Assembly: GCF_900188095.1 (NCBI RefSeq)
Contig: NZ_FZOT01000001.1
Span: 124,001-188,000, forward strand
Source of the DNA: Noviherbaspirillum humi
GTDB taxonomy: Bacteria; Pseudomonadota; Gammaproteobacteria; Burkholderiales; Burkholderiaceae_D
Reading direction: 5' to 3'
DNA: 64,000 nucleotides
Shown here: in pieces, positions 38,547-48,636 of the stretch
Position numbering within the stretch: the first letter of the stretch is position 1
Layout: the number at the start of each line of letters is the position of its first letter
Program-made: the position numbers and the translations under genes
The notes under the pieces: model-generated
Told to the model about the DNA's origin: nothing
Databases searched by the model: none
Seen by the model: only the letters and a program-made list of their open reading frames with translations

Positions 38547-39713
38547 ATGACCCCATCCCCCGCGTTTTCCTTCAGCACCGTCTCGCATCTGCTGTCCGAA
38601 CCAGGCGGTGCCAAGCAGCTAGGCGACTGCATTCGCACCCAATTTCCGCAAGTTCGGAAGGCGCTTGTTGTCACCGACGCCGGTTTATTGAAAGCCGGCT
38701 TGCTGCAACCATCTCTGCAAAGCCTGGAAGCGGTCGGGATCGGCATCGTGACCTTTTCCGATATCATTGCCGACCCCCCAGAAGCGGTGGTGCTGGAGGC
38801 AGCCAGTCAGGCGCGGCAACACCAGATCGACATGGTGATTGGCTTTGGCGGAGGAAGCTCCATGGATGTGGCCAAGCTCATCGCCGTGTTGGCAGCAGGC
38901 GAACAAGATCTCCAGTCCATGTACGGCATTGGCAATGTAAAAGGCGGACGCTTACCGCTAGTGCAAGTACCCACTACTGCCGGAACCGGCTCCGAGGTGA
39001 CACCAATCTCGATCGTGACCACAGGAGAGACCACAAAAATGGGGGTGGTATCACCCCAGCTGTACGCCGATCTGGCTATCCTAGACGCGGAATTGACGAT
39101 AGGCCTGCCACCCAAGATCACTGCGGCGACAGGGATCGACGCCATGGTACATGCCATCGAAGCGTACACCTCCAAGGTCAAGAAGAATCCCCTGTCCGAC
39201 ATGCTTGCCAAGGAAGCGCTTAGATTGCTTTCACGTAATTTATTGCGTGTCTGTGAGAATGGGAAGGACATCGAAGCAAGACAAGCGATGCTGCTCGGCG
39301 CCATGCTCGCCGGCCAGGCGTTCGCCAATGCACCGGTGGCGGCGGTACATGCCCTCGCCTATCCGATCGGCGGCATTTTTCATGTGCCCCACGGACTGTC
39401 GAATGCCTTGGTCTTGCCCCATGTTTTGCGCTTCAATGTGCAGCACGCCGGACATTCGTATGCGGAACTGGCCGACATCGTCTGCGCGGGCCAAGGCAAA
39501 GGCGTGGAAGAAAAGAGCGCCGCCTTCATCGATTACTTCGTGAATCTGGCCCAGAAAGTGGGCATTGAAACCCGGTTATCTCAGGTGGGGATCACGGAAG
39601 CGGATCTGGACCGATTGGCGGATGACGCCATGCTGCAGACAAGACTGCTGGGGAACAATCCGCGGGATGTCACGCGCGCGGATGCGCGGGCCATTTACGC
39701 CGAAGCGCTGTAG
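38547..39713 (+). CDS. Iron-containing alcohol dehydrogenase
   Basis: A 388-residue group III dehydrogenase. NAD(P)-binding GFGGGSSMDVAK and PTTAGTGSEVTPISI, and the iron-binding region GIDAMVHAIEAYTSK with a later HALAYPIGGIFHVPHGLSNAL supply the conserved Asp and His ligands. It reduces or oxidises small alcohols/aldehydes; the substrate is not predictable. Single gene with a downstream terminator. Confidence 0.95.
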   Translation: MTPSPAFSFSTVSHLLSEPGGAKQLGDCIRTQFPQVRKALVVTDAGLLKAGLLQPSLQSLEAVGIGIVTFSDIIADPPEAVVLEAASQARQHQIDMVIGFGGGSSMDVAKLIAVLAAGEQDLQSMYGIGNVKGGRLPLVQVPTTAGTGSEVTPISIVTTGETTKMGVVSPQLYADLAILDAELTIGLPPKITAATGIDAMVHAIEAYTSKVKKNPLSDMLAKEALRLLSRNLLRVCENGKDIEARQAMLLGAMLAGQAFANAPVAAVHALAYPIGGIFHVPHGLSNALVLPHVLRFNVQHAGHSYAELADIVCAGQGKGVEEKSAAFIDYFVNLAQKVGIETRLSQVGITEADLDRLADDAMLQTRLLGNNPRDVTRADARAIYAEAL

Positions 39714-39998
39714 CACGACGGTAAGGTGCTCAGCGCCGTTCAGCCTGCCCAAAATCGGGTCGAAAGTAGCTGTGAAGCCGGAGCCCGGCCAGGCCAATCG
39801 ACGGCCCGGCCGGCAGTCTTCCGTCCTGTATCCGATGTGTGCAAGCCACGGCTTTCCTTTGTTGCCAGGGCAGTCCTGGCCACCGGCAAGATGCCGACAT
39901 CCGCTTCACCACGAAATCGCACCAGCGCTCATTTTTCACACTTCGGCAGCAGAACTCGTGTTCAGCTTGGCAGACATCCCGAGTCAACGCCCAAAGAA

Positions 39999-40030
39999 AA
40001 GGGCTGGCGCTCATCGAGACGCCAGCCCTT
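39999..40030. terminator. Terminator hairpin between convergent genes
   Basis: AAGGGCTGGCG and CGCCAGCCCTT form an 11-bp stem with a loop of about ten bases, in the 336-base gap between the dehydrogenase (ends 39713) and livM (ends 40050). A-tract on the left and short T on the right; it may work for both genes. The rest of the gap shows nothing recognisable. Confidence 0.75.
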
Positions 40031-40049
40031 AGTCTGAACAGCGGTTGAT

Positions 40050-41021
40050 TCAGCGGGCGCCGACCCGCCTCGTGAAAGCGATCAGCTCACCGACAATGCC
40101 TCGGCGGAAGGCAAGCACGACAATGATGAAGATCAGGCCGGTGACGATCGTGACCGACTCGCCGATGGAGCGGAACCATTCGACGCTGGTGAGCGAGGCC
40201 AGCCAGTTGCCCATGTCGCCAATCTTGTTTTCCAGCGCGATGATGATGATGGCGCCGACCACCGGTCCGGCCAGGGTGCCAAGGCCGCCGACCAGGGTCA
40301 TCAGCACCACCAGACCGGACATGGACCAGTGAACGTCGGTCAGGGTTTCGAAGCCCAGCACTACCGTTTTGGTAGCACCAGCCAAGCCTGACAACGCAGC
40401 GGACAACACGAACGCCAGCAGCTTGAAGCGGCTGGCATCGTAGCCGAGGGAGATGGCGCGCGGCTCGTTCTCCTTCACTGCCGCCAGCACCTGCCCGAAG
40501 GGTGAATGTACCGTCCGCACGATCAGAGCGAAGCCGGCGACGGCGATGGCCAGCACCACGTAATACAGCGTGAGGTCGTCGCCGAGGTCCACCATGCCGA
40601 GCAATCGCCCGCGCGGAACGCCCTGCAAGCCATCCTCGCCGCCGGTGAACGGCGCCTGCAGGAAGATGAAGTACAGCATCTGCGCCAGCGCCAGCGTGAT
40701 CATGGTGAAGTAGATGCCCTGACGGCGAATCGCCAGCAGGCCCATCACAAGTCCGAAGAAGGCGGCCACCACCACACCGCCGATGATGCCCAGCTCGAAC
40801 GGCAGCCCGACATTCTTCAGCAGATGGCCGGTGATATAGCCGGCGCCGCCAAAGAAGGCGGCATGGCCGAAGGACAGCAGGCCGGTAAAGCCGATCAGCA
40901 GGTTGAATGCGCAGGCGAACAGCGCGAAGCACAGCAGCTTCATCAGGAACACCGGATACATGAAGAACGGCGCTGCCAGTGCGGCTACCAAAGCGATCGT
41001 ATAACCGAGTTTCTTGTTCAT
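40050..41021 (-). CDS. livM: Branched-chain amino-acid ABC transporter permease LivM
   Basis: A 323-residue inner-membrane permease. Typical segments: FNLLIGFTGLLSFGHAAFFGGAGYITGHLL near the N-terminus, the RRQGIYFTMITLALAQMLYF motif and the coupling region VKENEPRAISLGYDASRFKLLAFVLSAALSGLAGA. It forms the channel with LivH. Last gene of the liv-type operon, 13 bases after livH. Confidence 0.93.
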   Translation of the reverse strand: MNKKLGYTIALVAALAAPFFMYPVFLMKLLCFALFACAFNLLIGFTGLLSFGHAAFFGGAGYITGHLLKNVGLPFELGIIGGVVVAAFFGLVMGLLAIRRQGIYFTMITLALAQMLYFIFLQAPFTGGEDGLQGVPRGRLLGMVDLGDDLTLYYVVLAIAVAGFALIVRTVHSPFGQVLAAVKENEPRAISLGYDASRFKLLAFVLSAALSGLAGATKTVVLGFETLTDVHWSMSGLVVLMTLVGGLGTLAGPVVGAIIIIALENKIGDMGNWLASLTSVEWFRSIGESVTIVTGLIFIIVVLAFRRGIVGELIAFTRRVGAR

Positions 41022-41034
41022 TGCTCAGGCCCTC

Positions 41035-41919
41035 TTATTTTTCTTTGCCGAACAGGCCGGCGGGACGAATCATGAGCACGATCGCCATGATGATGAAGAC
41101 CACCGTGGCCGAGAGCTCAGGGTAGAAGACGCGCGTGAAGCCTTCGATCACGCCCAGTCCCAGGCCGCTGAGAATGGAGCCCAGGATGGAGCCCATACCG
41201 CCGATCACCACCACCGCGAACACCACGATGATGAGGTTGGAACCCATCAGCGGCGAGATCTGCACCACCGGCGCGGCCAGCACGCCGGCGAAAGCCGCCA
41301 GCGCCACGCCGAAGCCGTAGGTCAGGGTCACCATCAGCGGCACGTTGATGCCGAAGGCTTCCACCAGCTTGGGATTCTCGGTGCCGGCGCGCAGGTAGGC
41401 GCCGAGCTTGGTCTTCTCGATGACGAACCAGGTCAGCAGGCACACCACGATCGACGCCAGCACCACCCAGGCGCGGTATTTCGGCATGATCATGAAGCCG
41501 AGGTTGAAGGCGCCGGACAGCGCATCGGGCACCGAATACGGCTGGCCGGAAACGCCGTACACCGAGCGGAACAGGCCTTCGAGCAGCAGCGTGATGCCGA
41601 AGGTCAGCAGCAGGCCGTAGAGGTGGTCGAGCTTGTACAGCCAGCGCAGCATGGTGCGCTCGATGATCATGCCGAACACGCCGACCAGCAGCGGCGCGGC
41701 GACCAGCATGACCCAGTAATTGACGCCGAGGTAGCTCAAGCCCATCCAGGCGAAGAAGGCGCCCATCATGTACAGGGCGCCGTGGGCGAAATTGATCACA
41801 TTGAGCAAGCCGAAGATGATCGCCAGGCCAAGCGACAGCATGGCGTAGAACGATCCGTTGACCAGGCCGAGCAGCAGCTGGCTCAACATCGCTTGCAAAG
41901 GGATGCCGAAAATTTCCAT
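41035..41919 (-). CDS. livH: Branched-chain amino-acid ABC transporter permease LivH
   Basis: A 294-residue inner-membrane permease: QLLLGLVNGSFYAMLSLGLAIIFGLLNVINFAHGALYMMGAF is the classic LivH start, and the coupling region GTENPKLVEAFGINVPLMVTLTYGFGVALAAFAGVLAAP follows. Nearest relatives of this family also carry urea, amides or aromatic acids, so the substrate rests on context. It lies 115 bases after the binding-protein gene. Confidence 0.93.
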   Translation of the reverse strand: MEIFGIPLQAMLSQLLLGLVNGSFYAMLSLGLAIIFGLLNVINFAHGALYMMGAFFAWMGLSYLGVNYWVMLVAAPLLVGVFGMIIERTMLRWLYKLDHLYGLLLTFGITLLLEGLFRSVYGVSGQPYSVPDALSGAFNLGFMIMPKYRAWVVLASIVVCLLTWFVIEKTKLGAYLRAGTENPKLVEAFGINVPLMVTLTYGFGVALAAFAGVLAAPVVQISPLMGSNLIIVVFAVVVIGGMGSILGSILSGLGLGVIEGFTRVFYPELSATVVFIIMAIVLMIRPAGLFGKEK

Positions 41920-41963
41920 GGCGGTGTGCGAGAGAGGACTCTCGAAAGACGAACTGTGGCAGG

Positions 41964-42006
41964 CGCCGTTCCGGGCGCTGGCAAGGCCTCCCGGCCTGGA
42001 ACGGCG
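41964..42006. promoter_or_regulatory. Intercistronic hairpin between livK and livH
   Basis: CGCCGTTCC (41964-41972) pairs with GGAACGGCG (41998-42006) in a 9-bp stem with a 25-base loop that itself contains GGCC-rich self-complementary sequence. The T-run lies on the wrong side for the operon strand, so it is more likely a stability or processing hairpin that keeps binding-protein mRNA above permease mRNA. Confidence 0.5.
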
Positions 42007-42034
42007 GATTTTTTTTATCGACTACCGGATCCGC

Positions 42035-43243
42035 TTACTTCCAGAGCGAGCACTTGGTCTCGGCCTTGGTGGTGAAAGCCTGATCGCCCGGGATGGTCTG
42101 GACCACCTTGTAGTAATCCCAAGGATACTTCGACTCGGACTGCGCCTTCACCTGCATCAGGTACATGTCGTGGATCATGCTGCCGTCGACGCGATAGCTG
42201 CCGTTCTTGGCGTAGACGTCGTTCACCTTCTGCGAGCGCAGCTTGGCCATGACCTTGTCGGTATCGTCGCTGCCGGCTGCCTTCACCGCGGTCAGGTATT
42301 GCGTTGCGGCGGAGTAGTCGGCGGCCTGCAGGCTGGACGGCATCTTCTTCATCTTCTCGAAATAGCGGCGGGACCACTTGCGGGTGTCGTCATTCTGGTC
42401 CCAGTACCAGCTGTCGGTGAGGTACATGCCCTGGGTCAGGTTCAGGCCGAGGGAATGCACGTCGTTGATGAACATGAGCAGACCGGCCAGCTTCATCGAC
42501 TTGGTGACGCCGAACTCGTTGGCTGCCTTGATGGCATTGACGGTGTCCCCGCCGGCATTGGCCAGACCGAGGATCTGCGCCTTCGAGCTCTGCGCCTGCA
42601 GCAGGAAGGAGGAGAAGTCGGAGGCGTTGAGCGGATGCTTGACCGAACCCACCACGCTGCCGCCCGAGGCCTTGACCACGGTGGCGGTATCGCCTTCCAG
42701 CGAGGCGCCGAATGCATAGTCGGCCGTCAGGAAGTACCAGCTCTTGCCGCCCTGCTTCACCACCGCCGAGCCGGTGCCCTTGGCCAGCGCCACGGTATCG
42801 TAGGCGTAGTGGATGGTGTACGGGGTGCACTCTTCATTGGTCAGGCGGGCGGTGCCGGCGCCGATGGAAATGAAGGGCTTCTTCTTTTCCGCAGCGACCT
42901 TGGCCATCGACAGCGACGTGCCGGAGTTGGTGCCGCCGATCAGCATGTCCACGCCTTCGCGGTCGAACCATTCGCGCGCCTTGGAAGCGGCGATGTCGGC
43001 CTTGTTCTGATGGTCGGCCACCACCAGCTCGATCTTCTTGCCGTTGACGTTGCCGCCGAAGTCGGCGATCGCCATGCGGATCGCTTCGACGCCGCCGGCG
43101 CCGTCGATGTCGGAGTAGAGGCTGGACATGTCGGTGATGAAGCCGATCTTCACTACGTCGCCCGAAATCTGGGCCATGGCAGAGCCGCCCATGCCCAGCG
43201 CACAGGTGGCGCTTACTGCGAGTGCCAATTGCTTCAACTTCAT
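42035..43243 (-). CDS. ABC transporter substrate-binding protein (LivK type)
   Basis: A 402-residue periplasmic binding protein. The signal peptide is MKLKQLALAVSATCALGMGGSAMAQ. The mature part is a Peripla_BP_6 fold: VKIGFITDMSSLYSDIDGAGGVEAIRMAIADFGG, VDMLIGGTNSGTSLSMAKVA, KSWYFLTADYAFGASLEGDTA, and PLNASDFSSFLLQAQSSKAQILGLANAGGDT. Similar proteins without leucine specificity bind other amino acids, amides or aromatic acids, so I leave the symbol blank. AAGGAGAAC precedes the ATG. Confidence 0.93.
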   Translation of the reverse strand: MKLKQLALAVSATCALGMGGSAMAQISGDVVKIGFITDMSSLYSDIDGAGGVEAIRMAIADFGGNVNGKKIELVVADHQNKADIAASKAREWFDREGVDMLIGGTNSGTSLSMAKVAAEKKKPFISIGAGTARLTNEECTPYTIHYAYDTVALAKGTGSAVVKQGGKSWYFLTADYAFGASLEGDTATVVKASGGSVVGSVKHPLNASDFSSFLLQAQSSKAQILGLANAGGDTVNAIKAANEFGVTKSMKLAGLLMFINDVHSLGLNLTQGMYLTDSWYWDQNDDTRKWSRRYFEKMKKMPSSLQAADYSAATQYLTAVKAAGSDDTDKVMAKLRSQKVNDVYAKNGSYRVDGSMIHDMYLMQVKAQSESKYPWDYYKVVQTIPGDQAFTTKAETKCSLWK

Positions 43244-43291
43244 GCTGTTCTCCTTTGGTTATGGCGCCGGCGGATGCCGGCATTTGTTGGT

Positions 43292-43999
43292 CTAGACTCC
43301 CAGCAGGGAATTCAGTACAGGCATTTTCTGTTGCAGCTCGGCGGCGGCGAAGCTCTCGACGATCTGGCCATGCTCCATGACGTAGAAGCGGTCGGCGAGC
43401 GGCGCGGCGAAGCGGAAATTCTGTTCCACCATGACGATGGTGTAGCCCTTGGCCTTCAGCGTGGTGATCATGCGCGCCAGCGCCTGCACGATGACCGGCG
43501 CCAGGCCTTCGGAAATCTCGTCCAGCAGCAGCAGCCGGGCGCCGGTGCGCAGGATACGCGCCACGGCCAGCATCTGCTGTTCGCCGCCGGACAGGCGGGT
43601 GCCCTGGCTGGAACGGCGTTCCTTCAGGTTGGGAAACATGTCGTAGATTTCGTCGATCGACATCCCGCGGTCGTCCTTGGAGACGAAGGGCGGCAGCATC
43701 AGGTTCTCTTCCGCCGACAGCGAGGAAAAGATGCCGCGCTCTTCCGGGCAGTAGCCGACTCCCAGATGCGCCACGCGATAGGTGGGCAGCTGAATGCTCT
43801 CGCGGCCGTTGATCTTGATGGAGCCCTTGCGGCTGCCGGTCAGACCCATGATGGCGCGCAGCGTCGTCGTGCGGCCGGCGCCGTTGCGGCCGAGGAGCGT
43901 CACCACCTCGCCCTGGTTCACGGTCAGATTGACGTCATGCAGAATATGCGATTCACCATACCAGGCTTGCAGGTTCTTGAGTTCCAGCGCGACAGTCAT
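43292..43999 (-). CDS. livF: Branched-chain amino-acid ABC transporter ATPase LivF
   Basis: A 235-residue ATPase. Walker A is GRNGAGRT rather than GRNGAGKT: an Arg stands where the catalytic Lys is expected (codon CGG in the reverse complement of 43868-43891). The signature motif LSGGEQQM, Walker B LLLLDEISEGLAP, and the H-switch region are intact (MVEQNFRFAAPLADRFYVMEHG). Two bases after livG. The Lys-to-Arg change is unusual and might weaken ATP hydrolysis by this subunit. Confidence 0.9.
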   Translation of the reverse strand: MTVALELKNLQAWYGESHILHDVNLTVNQGEVVTLLGRNGAGRTTTLRAIMGLTGSRKGSIKINGRESIQLPTYRVAHLGVGYCPEERGIFSSLSAEENLMLPPFVSKDDRGMSIDEIYDMFPNLKERRSSQGTRLSGGEQQMLAVARILRTGARLLLLDEISEGLAPVIVQALARMITTLKAKGYTIVMVEQNFRFAAPLADRFYVMEHGQIVESFAAAELQQKMPVLNSLLGV

Positions 44000-44001
44000 C
44001 T

Positions 44002-44772
44002 TCAGTGAGCCCCTTCCAGCGCGCCGGCCGTGGTGCCCATGTAGGCCTCCATCACCTGCGGGTTCTTCGATACTTCCTCATAGGTTCCCTCGGCCAGCAG
44101 CGCGCCGCGCTGGAGCACCGAGATGCGGTCGCAGATGCCCGACACCACGTTCATGTTGTGCTCCACCATCAGGATGGTGCGGCCGGCGGAAACCTTCTTG
44201 ATCAGCTCGGTGACGCGATGCACGTCCTCATGGCCCATGCCCTGGGTCGGCTCGTCGAGCAGCATGAGTTCCGGCTCCATCGCCAGGGTAGTCGCGATTT
44301 CCAGCGCGCGCTTGCGGCCATAGGGCAGGTCCACCGTCATAGTGTCGGCGAAGCTGGCGAGGTCCACTTCCGCCAGCAATTCCATGGCGCGTGCATTGAG
44401 CGTGTCGAGCGTCTTTTCGCTTTTCCAGAAATGGAAGGACGTGCCGATGGGCCGCTGCAGGCCGATGCGCACGTTCTCCAGCACGGTCAGGTGCGGAAAC
44501 ACCGCCGAGATCTGGAAGGAACGGATGATGCCCTGGCGCGCGATCTGGGCTGGCTGGGCGGAGGTGATGTCACGGCCGTTGAACAGGATTTGTCCCGATG
44601 TCGGCACCAGGAATTTGGTGAGCAGATTGAAGCAGGTCGTCTTGCCAGCGCCGTTCGGGCCGATCAAGGCATGAATGTGTCCGCGCTGAACTTGCAAGTT
44701 GACGTCGTTGACTGCAGTGAAGCCCTTGAATTCTTTAGTCAAGTGGCGAGTCTCTAATATCACATCTGACAT
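44002..44772 (-). CDS. livG: Branched-chain amino-acid ABC transporter ATPase LivG
   Basis: A 256-residue ATPase with intact Walker A (GPNGAGKTT), ..FNLLTKF, QISAVFPHLTVLENV, a signature-like segment LPYGRKRALEIATTLA and Walker B LMLLDEPTQGMGHED. The signature reads YGRKRALE, the form usual in LivG. First gene of the operon livG-livF-(binding protein)-livH-livM. GAAGGAGACACT precedes the ATG. Confidence 0.93.
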   Translation of the reverse strand: MSDVILETRHLTKEFKGFTAVNDVNLQVQRGHIHALIGPNGAGKTTCFNLLTKFLVPTSGQILFNGRDITSAQPAQIARQGIIRSFQISAVFPHLTVLENVRIGLQRPIGTSFHFWKSEKTLDTLNARAMELLAEVDLASFADTMTVDLPYGRKRALEIATTLAMEPELMLLDEPTQGMGHEDVHRVTELIKKVSAGRTILMVEHNMNVVSGICDRISVLQRGALLAEGTYEEVSKNPQVMEAYMGTTAGALEGAH

Positions 44773-45220
44773 AGTGTCTCCTTCGAAATTATTCTCTCAC
44801 ACCGATGTTGAACAAGGGCAAATTATTTTGCTAAAAGAACCATGCCCTTCCTTGCCCAGGTCTCCCTGCATCGCCATGTGACGGAGAACATTCAAGCACC
44901 CGCGGCTCGCCCGTTTAACTTCCTAAGACATTGAAAAATTTAGCGAAGTCGGTGACGGTCGGAGCATCACAGTACACAGAGCATGAAGCGGGTCGCAACA
45001 ATCCGCTTCATGGATATGGAAAAAGTTTGTCATGAATCAATCTTTTTCCCTAGCGGAGAAACGCATTCAATGCGCCAACCTAGTATTTCTACGGTAAGAA
45101 AGGCGAGTGAAAGCAAGCGTCGCACGAGACTGCAGGACGCCTGCCTTCGTTCAGCCTTGCTTCGCTCTCGGCGATTGGAGAAAAGGGTCGCTCCAGGCGT
45201 GGTGCCGGAGCGTGATTGGA
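44773..45220. other. Non-coding gap upstream of the liv operon with a perfect inverted repeat
   Basis: A 448-base stretch without a convincing gene; it must hold the liv operon promoter. CATGAAGCGG (44982-44991) and CCGCTTCATG (45003-45012) form a perfect 10-bp inverted repeat with an 11-base spacer, about 210-240 bases upstream of livG. It lacks a T-run and could be an operator. Confidence 0.5.
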
Positions 45221-46915
45221 TCAGGCCGTTTCGATGGACGAAGGCTGGCTCAGATTGCCGCTCCGGACGATATCGCCGGCGCCCGATGCGGCGGAGGATT
45301 CCCGAATCAGCTGCGCCGCCTTTTCCGCGATCATGATGGTGGGCGAATTGGTGTTGCCCGATGTGATGGTCGGCATGACGGAGGCATCGACCACGCGCAG
45401 GCCGCGCACGCCCCGCACTCTCAGCTGGCTGTCGACCACGGCGGCCGCATCGTCGGCCCGTCCCATCCTGCAGGTACCCACCGGATGGAAGATGGTGGTG
45501 CCGATATCGCCGGCGGCGCGCGCCAATTCCTCTTCGGTGCGGTACTGCAGGCCGGGCTTGAACTCTTCCGGATGGTAGCGCTGCAGCGCCGGCGCGGCGA
45601 CGATGCGGCGGGTCAGCGCCAATGCATCGGCGGCGACCTTGCGATCTTCCGGCGTGCTCAGGTAGTTGGGCATGATCTTCGGCGCGGCGAAGGGATCGCC
45701 CGACACGATGCGGATATGGCCGCGCGCCGTCGGCCGCAGATTGCAGACGCTGGCGGTAAAAGCCGGGAACGGATGCAGCGGCTCGCCGAAGCGCTCCAGC
45801 GACAACGGCTGCACATGGTACTGGAGGTTGGCGCGGCGCTGGCCGGGATCCGACTTGGTGAAAGCGCCGAGCTGGGACGGCGCCATCGACATCGGCCCGC
45901 TGCGCGTCATCAGATACTCCAGCCCGATTTTCATCTTGCCGAACCAGTTGTTGGCCATGGTGTTGAGGGTCTTGGCGCCCTGGATGCGAAAGGCCATGCG
46001 CAGCTGCAGATGGTCCTGCAGGTTTTCCCCCACTCCCGGCAGGTCGGCGATGACCGGGATGCCGTGTTGCTGCAGCAGCGCGGCCGGACCGATGCCGGAC
46101 AGCTGCAGGATCTGCGGCGAACCGACCGCGCCGGCGGCGGAGATGACCTCGCGCGCCGCTTCGGCAAACCATTCGGTGCCGCCGCCGGTGAATTCGACGC
46201 CGGTGCAGACCAGGCCCTGTTCGCCGGTCTTCAGGCGCAGCCGCTTCACGTGGCAGCCGGTCATGATTTCCAGGCTGCCCTTGCGGTTGCCGGCGGACTT
46301 GAGGAAGGCGCGGGCGCTGCTCCAGCGCAGGCCGGCGCGCTGGTTGACTTCGAAATAGCCGCAGCCTTCATTGTCGCCGCGGTTGAAATCGTCGGATTTC
46401 GAGATGCCGGTCTGCTCCGCCGCCTCGCGGAAGGCATCCAGGATTTCCCAGGACAGGCGCTGCCGCTCCACCCGCCATTCGCCGCCGGCGCCGTGAAAGT
46501 CGTCGGCGCCCTCGTGGTAATCCTCGCTTTTCTTGAAAACGGGCAGGACGCTGTCCCAGCGCCAGCCGTCGTCGCCGGTGGCCTGCGCCCAGGCATCGTA
46601 GTCCTGCACCTGGCCGCGCATGTAGATCATGCCGTTGATGGAGGAGGAACCGCCGATCACCTTGCCGCGCGGGTAGATCAGGCTGCGGCCATTCAGGCCG
46701 GGATCGGCTTCGGTGCGGAAGCGCCAGTCGGTGCGCGGATTGTCGATGCAGTACAGGTAGCCGACCGGAATGTGGATCCAGACATAATCATCCTTGCGCC
46801 CGGCCTCGATCAGCAGCACCGAGACGCCGGGATCCTGCGAAAGCCGGTTGGCCAGCACGCAGCCGGCGCTGCCGGCGCCGATGATGATGTAATCGTATTT
46901 GCCCGCGGATTCCAT
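45221..46915 (-). CDS. GMC family FAD-dependent oxidoreductase (choline dehydrogenase-like)
   Basis: A 564-residue flavoprotein. The N-terminal FAD motif is YIIIGAGSAGCVLANRLS; GMC signature 1 is PRGKVIGGSSSINGMIYMRG and signature 2 is GAVGSPQILQLSGIGP; the catalytic His region is FHPVGTCRMG, with NTNSPTIMIAEKAA near the end. Members oxidise primary alcohols (choline, polyethylene glycol, others). It lies 76 bases downstream of mmsA on the same strand, so a role in oxidising an alcohol feeding semialdehyde metabolism is plausible but unproven. Confidence 0.93.
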   Translation of the reverse strand: MESAGKYDYIIIGAGSAGCVLANRLSQDPGVSVLLIEAGRKDDYVWIHIPVGYLYCIDNPRTDWRFRTEADPGLNGRSLIYPRGKVIGGSSSINGMIYMRGQVQDYDAWAQATGDDGWRWDSVLPVFKKSEDYHEGADDFHGAGGEWRVERQRLSWEILDAFREAAEQTGISKSDDFNRGDNEGCGYFEVNQRAGLRWSSARAFLKSAGNRKGSLEIMTGCHVKRLRLKTGEQGLVCTGVEFTGGGTEWFAEAAREVISAAGAVGSPQILQLSGIGPAALLQQHGIPVIADLPGVGENLQDHLQLRMAFRIQGAKTLNTMANNWFGKMKIGLEYLMTRSGPMSMAPSQLGAFTKSDPGQRRANLQYHVQPLSLERFGEPLHPFPAFTASVCNLRPTARGHIRIVSGDPFAAPKIMPNYLSTPEDRKVAADALALTRRIVAAPALQRYHPEEFKPGLQYRTEEELARAAGDIGTTIFHPVGTCRMGRADDAAAVVDSQLRVRGVRGLRVVDASVMPTITSGNTNSPTIMIAEKAAQLIRESSAASGAGDIVRSGNLSQPSSIETA

Positions 46916-46991
46916 GCGCCTGCTTCCTGTTCGGATGGTAGAGTCGCGCCGCGCCGGCGGCGCTTTCGAGAACGAACTATCGAGGAAAGGC

Positions 46992-48512
<1,521 letters not shown>

Positions 48513-48590
48513 AAGGATTCCTTTGGCGGTTGACGGGTTTTTCGCACGATAAGCGAGTCAAAACCGGAAATCCAATGAGTTATTATGAAG

Positions 48591-48611
48591 ATGATCATAA
48601 GCAGCGCTTAT
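48591..48611. promoter_or_regulatory. Candidate LysR operator in the mmsA/LysR divergent region
   Basis: ATAAGC (48597-48602) and GCTTAT (48606-48611) with a three-base spacer, 26 bases upstream of the LysR ATG, inside the 124-base divergent promoter region. Position and dyad fit a LysR autoregulatory site. The match is short. Confidence 0.4.
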
Positions 48612-48636
48612 CAAGCTCATCTTCCAAGGGTCTCTC

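Noticed and set aside
44983-45336. A 117-codon plus-strand frame between livG and the GMC gene
   Set aside because: Runs through the inverted repeat into the antisense of the GMC gene; no ribosome-binding site.
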